DNA from: Acidobacteriota bacterium | GTDB taxonomy: Bacteria > Acidobacteriota > Terriglobia > Terriglobales > Acidobacteriaceae | Direction: 5' to 3' | Length of the DNA: 64,000 nt | Assembly: GCA_003224905.1 (NCBI GenBank) | Contig: QIAA01000174.1 | Location: 1-64,000 of the forward strand | Shown here: positions 60,110 to 64,000 of the stretch, piece after piece | How positions within the stretch are numbered: the first letter of the stretch is position 1 | Layout of the letters: each line of letters starts with the position of its first letter | Translations under genes and position numbers: made by a program | Notes under the pieces: model-generated | What the model saw: only the letters and a program-made list of their open reading frames with translations | The model's database searches: none | What the model was told of the DNA's origin: nothing

Positions 60110-60646
60110 TTACCGCGAAACTGCCGGGGAACCAAAGGAACTCGAAGCAGTGATCTGGTAGATAAAGCTGTCTCGTCCGTACGCGTCGCGCCTTGTTCCC
60201 ACACATACTCCGCCTATTTTTTCCATCGCCTTCTGCGAGCGTAGATTCTGTAGACCCACAAGAAAGACAACGCTTTTCACAAATCGAAATGCGTGCCGCA
60301 GCATGAGCCGTTTCATTTCGGCGTTGTAGATGCCGCCCCAGTGCGATCTGGCCAAAAACGTCCACCCGATCTCGATCTCGCTTTTTCCTTCATCGTATCC
60401 GTGGAACCGCGATGACCCGATAACCCGGCCATCCGTGGAATCGATGGCGATGAACGCGCCACCTGATTCCATGGCCTCACGAAAAAATTCCCGGAAGACT
60501 TCCTCTTTGTAACGGTCCCAAGCCGGGTGTTGTTCCCAGATCAGCGGATCTGAAGCCACCGCGTACAGCGCAGGAAAATCCTCCGGGCGAAGCGGCCTGA
60601 GCGCCAGCAGCTCGCCTTGCAAAGTTGGCTGGAGATCAAAAGGCAT
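60110..60646 (-). CDS. GNAT-family N-acetyltransferase (RimJ-like)
   Basis: 178 aa from ATG 60646 (MPFDLQPTLQGE). RimJ/RimL pattern: LALRPLRPEDFPALYAVASD, GRVIGSSRFHGYD, IGWTFLARSHWGGIYNAEMK (AcCoA loop, with GGIYN replacing the usual GQGxG/A) and a late LVGLQNLRSQKAMEKIGGV. It moves an acetyl group to an amine of a protein or small molecule. It ends the minus-strand pair with the TonB-like gene, 8 bp after it. Confidence 0.85.
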   Translation of the reverse strand: MPFDLQPTLQGELLALRPLRPEDFPALYAVASDPLIWEQHPAWDRYKEEVFREFFREAMESGGAFIAIDSTDGRVIGSSRFHGYDEGKSEIEIGWTFLARSHWGGIYNAEMKRLMLRHAFRFVKSVVFLVGLQNLRSQKAMEKIGGVCVGTRRDAYGRDSFIYQITASSSFGSPAVSR

Positions 60647-60654
60647 GCCGATGC

Positions 60655-61293
60655 CTACCGCGGAAAGTGGTAGTACACATCGTGCTTGGAGGCGATCGGC
60701 ACCCCATCCTTGGTTGCAGGATGGAAGTGCCACTGCACGACCGCAGCAAGAATCTTTTGGTCGAGGGTGGGATCGAGGCTGTGAATCATCGCGGTGTTAA
60801 CAACCACGCCTTGCTCGTCAATGGTGACTTCGATCACGACATCGCCAGTGATGCTGGCCTTTAGATCCGAAGGCAGGGCTGGCTCAGGCGCGAACACCGG
60901 CCATGCGGGATGAATTTCTGGACCAACGAAAGTTCCGAAAGAAAGCGACCCGTAGGGCGATCCCGCTGGAGCCAGATTGGATGAGACCTCTGGCCTAAGT
61001 TCGTTGCCCGCCTGTGACTTGGCATCCGGCGGTGCGAGCTGGGCTAGCTGCGGCTTCGTGCGATGCCAGGTTAACCGTGGCCTTGTCTCCTTCAATGTGA
61101 CTCCTGTCGAACCTCCGAAATAAATCGGGGTTACGGATCGTCCGCTTTCACCCCTGGTCACAGAAGATGGCGCAATGAAGAGAGCCGCAGGCGCGTGCAG
61201 AATCCATACCAGGAGAGCCAAATGGCTCGCCAAAGAGACGGCCAGAGAAATCGTGTGCCGTCGAGTACCTTCGAAACTTAATAGAAGGAACAT
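60655..61293 (-). CDS. TonB-like energy transducer
   Basis: 212 aa from ATG 61293 (a TTG at 61329 is possible). One membrane helix (HTISLAVSLASHLALLVWIL), a Pro-rich linker and a TonB C-terminal domain (ITGDVVIEVTIDEQGVVVNT, ILAAVVQWHFHPATKDG). It lies 8 bp before the GNAT gene and is probably co-transcribed. There is no ExbB/ExbD or receptor nearby. It is the second TonB protein of the window and is much shorter than the one at 41.3 kb. Confidence 0.82.
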   Translation of the reverse strand: MFLLLSFEGTRRHTISLAVSLASHLALLVWILHAPAALFIAPSSVTRGESGRSVTPIYFGGSTGVTLKETRPRLTWHRTKPQLAQLAPPDAKSQAGNELRPEVSSNLAPAGSPYGSLSFGTFVGPEIHPAWPVFAPEPALPSDLKASITGDVVIEVTIDEQGVVVNTAMIHSLDPTLDQKILAAVVQWHFHPATKDGVPIASKHDVYYHFPR

Positions 61294-61431
61294 GCTAGGA
61301 AAATCTTGTGAACTTCTCTGGCTAGTCAAAGTTTAAACCATTGCGGACTTAGACCATCCGACCATTGGACGGATGGAGCACTCGGGAGTAATCAGCAACC
61401 TCGGTGTGAGAACTCGATTTTCGATCGCCAA

Positions 61432-61516
61432 GCCGCGAAGCGGCGGAATTCATTAGCCCAGCGTGTAAGCGCTGGGTAAGGTGCAACAAGACGGTCGAGT
61501 GCCGCAGGCACGGCAC
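61432..61516. repeat. Three adjacent hairpins (REP-like element)
   Basis: GCCGC-GAA-GCGGC (61432-61444), CCCAGCG...CGCTGGG (61457-61476) and GTGCCG...CGGCAC (61499-61516) lie in a row within about 85 bp. They are in the gap of ~390 bp between the TonB-like gene and the HdeD-like gene, which holds no supported gene. The cluster looks like a bacterial REP/BIME-type intergenic element. Confidence 0.6.
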
Positions 61517-61682
61517 AGTTCTCGCATAGACTCGAAAAGCGAAAAGAGAACCTATGACACAGAGATCGGCAGGAATTCAGACGTCGTGCAACCGTCTCCT
61601 TACCCCTGAGGTAAAAGAACGTGCTCGACGCAGTTCTCCGCAACGTAGCGAGGCCGGGAACTGCAAATCTGGACAGATATCT

Positions 61683-62117
61683 CTACGCTGCTCGCCGAAA
61701 CTCCCCCGGAACCGGAATGCTGCGAATAGGCAACGCGAGCATCACATACGACCAGCCGCGCAGGAGCAAGGAAATTCCCACCGACATGCCCAGGAACCAA
61801 ACCGCTGACCACGGCCAACCGGCCCAGACCAGGAAACCGAGCAGTAATGTGATGCCTCCGTCGAAAGCTGCCCATCCCCAATGCGGGAACTTCAGCCTGA
61901 CCGCTGTGAGCAGCCGGAAAAGGCCGATGACGGTGAGAAAGGAAGCGAAGAGCAGAGTCCACGCGAGCGCCCCTGCAACCGGATGGGTAACCACGAGCAA
62001 GCCGATCAGCACTCCGAGCACGCCGCCGATCAGGTGCAGGAACAGACTGTGCGAACTGCGAACCTGAAATCCATGCACCGCTTCAAGAATGCCGCTCAAC
62101 GCTAGAATCCACCGCAT
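61683..62117 (-). CDS. HdeD/DUF308-like membrane protein, short at the N-terminus
   Basis: 144 aa, four membrane helices (SLFLHLIGGVLGVLIGLLVV, ALAWTLLFASFLTVIGLFRL, AAFDGGITLLLGFLVWAGWP, WFLGMSVGISLLLRGWSYVM). The repeated two-helix pattern is that of HdeD proteins, which usually have about six helices and ~190 aa. An in-frame stop 36 bp before ATG 62117 means the first two helices are missing or the start is non-standard. HdeD helps acid and stress resistance. Confidence 0.7.
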   Translation of the reverse strand: MRWILALSGILEAVHGFQVRSSHSLFLHLIGGVLGVLIGLLVVTHPVAGALAWTLLFASFLTVIGLFRLLTAVRLKFPHWGWAAFDGGITLLLGFLVWAGWPWSAVWFLGMSVGISLLLRGWSYVMLALPIRSIPVPGEFRRAA

Positions 62118-62191
62118 CCAGGCTGCTCTTGTTCTTTTCGGCGGTAAAGGCTATTCTTTCTCCCCGCGCAAAACCAATCTTTGGAGGTCAC

Positions 62192-62572
62192 ATGTTGAAG
62201 AAGATGCTCACGCTGTTATGCGCACTGGTGTTCTCAATGTCGATGTTGGCATTGGCCCAGGACACAAAAGAGGGACAGGACAAACCCGCGTCCATGGAGA
62301 AGGCCGCCAAGAAAGCCCGGTGGGAAGGGATTGTGATCAGGAGCGACAAGGATAAATCCATGCTGACAGTCCGCCAGAGGGGCTCCAACGTAGAGAAGAG
62401 CGTTATGTACGATAGCTCCACGGAGTGGACAAGCCAGGAGCACGGCAGCAAGAAGGTAAACAAGATTGATGCAGGTGATCTTAAAGACAGTGACCGTGTA
62501 ATTTGCCTGGGTACTTGGGATAAAGATGGTGTGTTGCACGCGACCATGATTTCCAAACGGCTAACGAACTGA
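62192..62572 (+). CDS. Small secreted protein of unknown function
   Basis: 126 aa from ATG 62192 with GGAGG 5-9 bp upstream. Signal peptide MLKKMLTLLCALVFSMSMLA. The mature part RWEGIVIRSDKDKSMLTVRQ, VMYDSSTEWTSQ, LKDSDRVICLGTWDKDGVLH has the beta layout of DUF5666-like OB folds. It is divergent from the HdeD-like gene and precedes the Cys-containing secreted gene by 115 bp. Confidence 0.7.
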   Translation: MLKKMLTLLCALVFSMSMLALAQDTKEGQDKPASMEKAAKKARWEGIVIRSDKDKSMLTVRQRGSNVEKSVMYDSSTEWTSQEHGSKKVNKIDAGDLKDSDRVICLGTWDKDGVLHATMISKRLTN

Positions 62573-62687
62573 GGACGCAGCGACGCTCGTGTAGCAATAG
62601 ATCTCCGGTTGCGATTCGGCGCACCCTAGAGAGTACGGCATCCAAGTTCGACCCAGGGCAGGTGTTCACAAACCAGGAGGATTAGAT

Positions 62688-63080
62688 ATGAGAAGGCGGA
62701 CATATCATTGTTGCGTTCTGTTGCTGGTCACAATCCTGGCGGGCCTCGCTTTTGCAAAATCCGGTGATGCTAAGGCGAAATGGACCAAGGGTTGGGTCAG
62801 CGACTCGAAGTGCGGGACCAAAGGGGCTGGTACGGGGCACGAAGCGTGCGCAAAGAAATGCCTCGACGGCGGGGAGCACGTGGTTTTTGTCGATGAGTAT
62901 AAGCAGAAGGTGCTCAACGTCGACAACCCGGATGCCCTGAAGGATCACATCGGACATAGGGTCGCCGTTCAAGGCAAGATCGACGAGTCAGCTGGAACCA
63001 TTCATGTGGATAAAGTGAACATGATTGCCCAAAAGAAGAAGAAAGCTGAAGCCGCTTCCATGGACGAGATGCACAAATAG
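62688..63080 (+). CDS. Small secreted Cys-containing protein, paralogue of the 35586 gene
   Basis: 130 aa with CAGGAGG before ATG 62688 and a signal peptide ~1-23. Motifs GWVSDSKCGTK, HEACAKKCLDGGEHVVFV, HIGHRVAVQGKI match those of the 35586-35960 protein. The end is Lys-rich. A strong terminator follows at 63102. Function unknown; both may belong to one clade-specific family. Confidence 0.75.
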   Translation: MRRRTYHCCVLLLVTILAGLAFAKSGDAKAKWTKGWVSDSKCGTKGAGTGHEACAKKCLDGGEHVVFVDEYKQKVLNVDNPDALKDHIGHRVAVQGKIDESAGTIHVDKVNMIAQKKKKAEAASMDEMHK

Positions 63081-63101
63081 CGCTATCCTGATTCTCTGAA
63101 A

Positions 63102-63126
63102 GCAGCCGGGAAACGGCTGCTTTTTT
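63102..63126 (+). terminator. Rho-independent terminator
   Basis: GCAGCCG-GGAAA-CGGCTGC followed directly by TTTTTT, 21 bp after the stop of the secreted-protein gene. Confidence 0.85.
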
Positions 63127-63256
63127 GTTTTAGGCCGCGCCATTCCGTTGACTTGCCCACAATCCAAGCCTAAGATGCACAATCCAGATGCAGTTTTAAC
63201 CGGGGGCCCGATTGGCGAATTGTGAATCCCGGTTCAGCCCCGAGCGCAGCGGACCC

Positions 63257-64000
63257 ATGTTCAACCTTCCAAGTCGCGCTTTCCGACCTTCGGTCGTGCT
63301 AATTGTCGTGCTGCTGGCTTCACCGGCCCAGAGCTCTTTCGCAGCCAATGCACCCGCAGAATCCCTGATCGCAATCGGCGATGTTCACGGCGATTTTGAC
63401 GACTTCATAGTCATCCTTGAGCACGCCGGTCTCATTGATAAACAAAACCACTGGGCGGGTGGTAAGAGCACATTCGTGCAGACGGGCGACCTGATAGATC
63501 GCGGCCCTAAGCCGCGCGAAGTACTGGACTTGATGATGTCGCTGGAGAGAGAAGCGTCAAAGTCAGGTGGACGAGTCGTCAGTCTGAATGGCAATCACGA
63601 GATGATGAATCTCATGGGAGATCTCCGCTACGTAACTCCCGAGAACTATGCCAGCTTCGCCCAAAGCAATTCCGAGGAACGTCGGCGCTCTGCCTATCAG
63701 GAATACGCGACATGGCGCAAGGGCCATGCGCAGCTCTTGGCAGAGCTGCCCCAGCCGATGGAGATGACCGAGGCCGAATGGATGGCGCGCCATCCTGCAG
63801 GTTTCATCGAGCATCGGGAAGCTTTCGGTCCGAACGGGAGCTATGGCAAGTGGCTGCGAGAGCACTCCGCCGTGGCCGAAATCGGCGGAGTCATCTTCTT
63901 GCATGGCGGAATTCATCCGAGCCTGGCCCACCTGAAAATCGAAACCATCAATTCCCATATCCGCGATGAAATCAAGGCATTCGATACCTCCAAGCAATAC
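63257..64000 (+). CDS. Secreted metallophosphoesterase (PPP/Shewanella-like phosphatase type), cut by the window end
   Basis: The frame from ATG 63257 is open to the last base (248 codons), so no stop was needed. Signal peptide ~1-28 (SVVLIVVLLASPAQSSFAA). Metal blocks in order: IGDVHGDFDDF, QTGDLIDRGPKPRE, LNGNHEMMNLMG and IFLHGGIHPSLAHL. These are the PPP-family marks, as in Shewanella-like and bacterial Ser/Thr-type phosphatases. A periplasmic place is likely. The C-terminal half of the domain is outside the window. Confidence 0.85.
   Translation, partial: MFNLPSRAFRPSVVLIVVLLASPAQSSFAANAPAESLIAIGDVHGDFDDFIVILEHAGLIDKQNHWAGGKSTFVQTGDLIDRGPKPREVLDLMMSLEREASKSGGRVVSLNGNHEMMNLMGDLRYVTPENYASFAQSNSEERRRSAYQEYATWRKGHAQLLAELPQPMEMTEAEWMARHPAGFIEHREAFGPNGSYGKWLREHSAVAEIGGVIFLHGGIHPSLAHLKIETINSHIRDEIKAFDTSKQY

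Noticed and set aside
1..64000. tRNA, rRNA, CRISPR array, prophage, intact insertion sequence, replication origin
   Set aside because: Gaps between genes were read for cloverleaf T-loop patterns, regular direct repeats with spacers, transposase motifs and DnaA-box clusters; none was convincing. A tRNA scan and an IS search would settle this.

Overview
The window reads as a chromosomal segment of a Gram-negative soil-type bacterium, most likely an Acidobacteriota (Terriglobia or Koribacter-like) genome. This is inferred from gene content, not from a marker gene. The content includes many secreted orphan proteins, two TonB-type transducers, a TolC-like protein, an LpxH-like enzyme, PilZ proteins, an FG-GAP/CRTAC1 protein and several broken DUF1801-type genes. 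No rRNA, tRNA, CRISPR array, intact insertion sequence or prophage was seen. The segment is gene-dense, with genes on both strands and many short operons.

Region by region. 1-15 kb: a truncated tail gene, a thioredoxin-like TPR protein, an overlapping phosphoesterase/glycosyltransferase pair, yggX, a PilZ protein next to a response regulator with a degenerate receiver, and a four-gene minus-strand set (PA2779-like, C39-type peptidase, TPR plus putative barrel, sodC). A ligase-carrier-acyltransferase fusion, VOC, a broken DUF1801 gene, HU, an unknown two-gene membrane/secreted operon and a site-2 protease follow. 15-30 kb: MFS exporter, a second PilZ, a CpaE-like ATPase, a sulfatase pseudogene, aldehyde dehydrogenase, a Gfo/Idh oxidoreductase, a cupin-like gene sitting between two copies of a duplicated promoter block, an HMGL-like lyase/synthase, an M20 peptidase, a GcvT-family protein and truA.

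30-48 kb: a TolC-like protein, a second glycosyltransferase, a tRNA-binding protein, a decayed patch (M48 peptidase and DUF1801 pseudogenes head to head), a CRTAC1 protein made from the same operon as a NarL-type two-component system, a TonB protein, and a TPR gene followed by a 744-aa protein ending in a class III nucleotide-cyclase-like domain. 48-64 kb: a lone sugar-binding-type protein, divergent M28 and S9 peptidases, a sensor kinase, a DUF374 acyltransferase, folD-coaE, a DksA-type protein, a vapBC module with a perfect palindrome at its promoter, GNAT, a second TonB protein, REP-like hairpins, an HdeD-like protein, small secreted proteins and a phosphatase that runs off the end.

The themes are envelope and periplasm work (secreted peptidases, TonB, TolC, SodC, C39/TPR set), c-di-GMP or other nucleotide signalling (two PilZ, CpaE-like, cyclase-like), and local decay (at least four pseudogenes). 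The most interesting unexplained items are the TPR plus cyclase-like pair at 43.1-46.8 kb, the PA2778/PA2779-type operon ending in sodC at 4.3-7.5 kb, the duplicated-module membrane protein at 11.9-13.8 kb and the promoter-block duplication at 24.3-25.4 kb.
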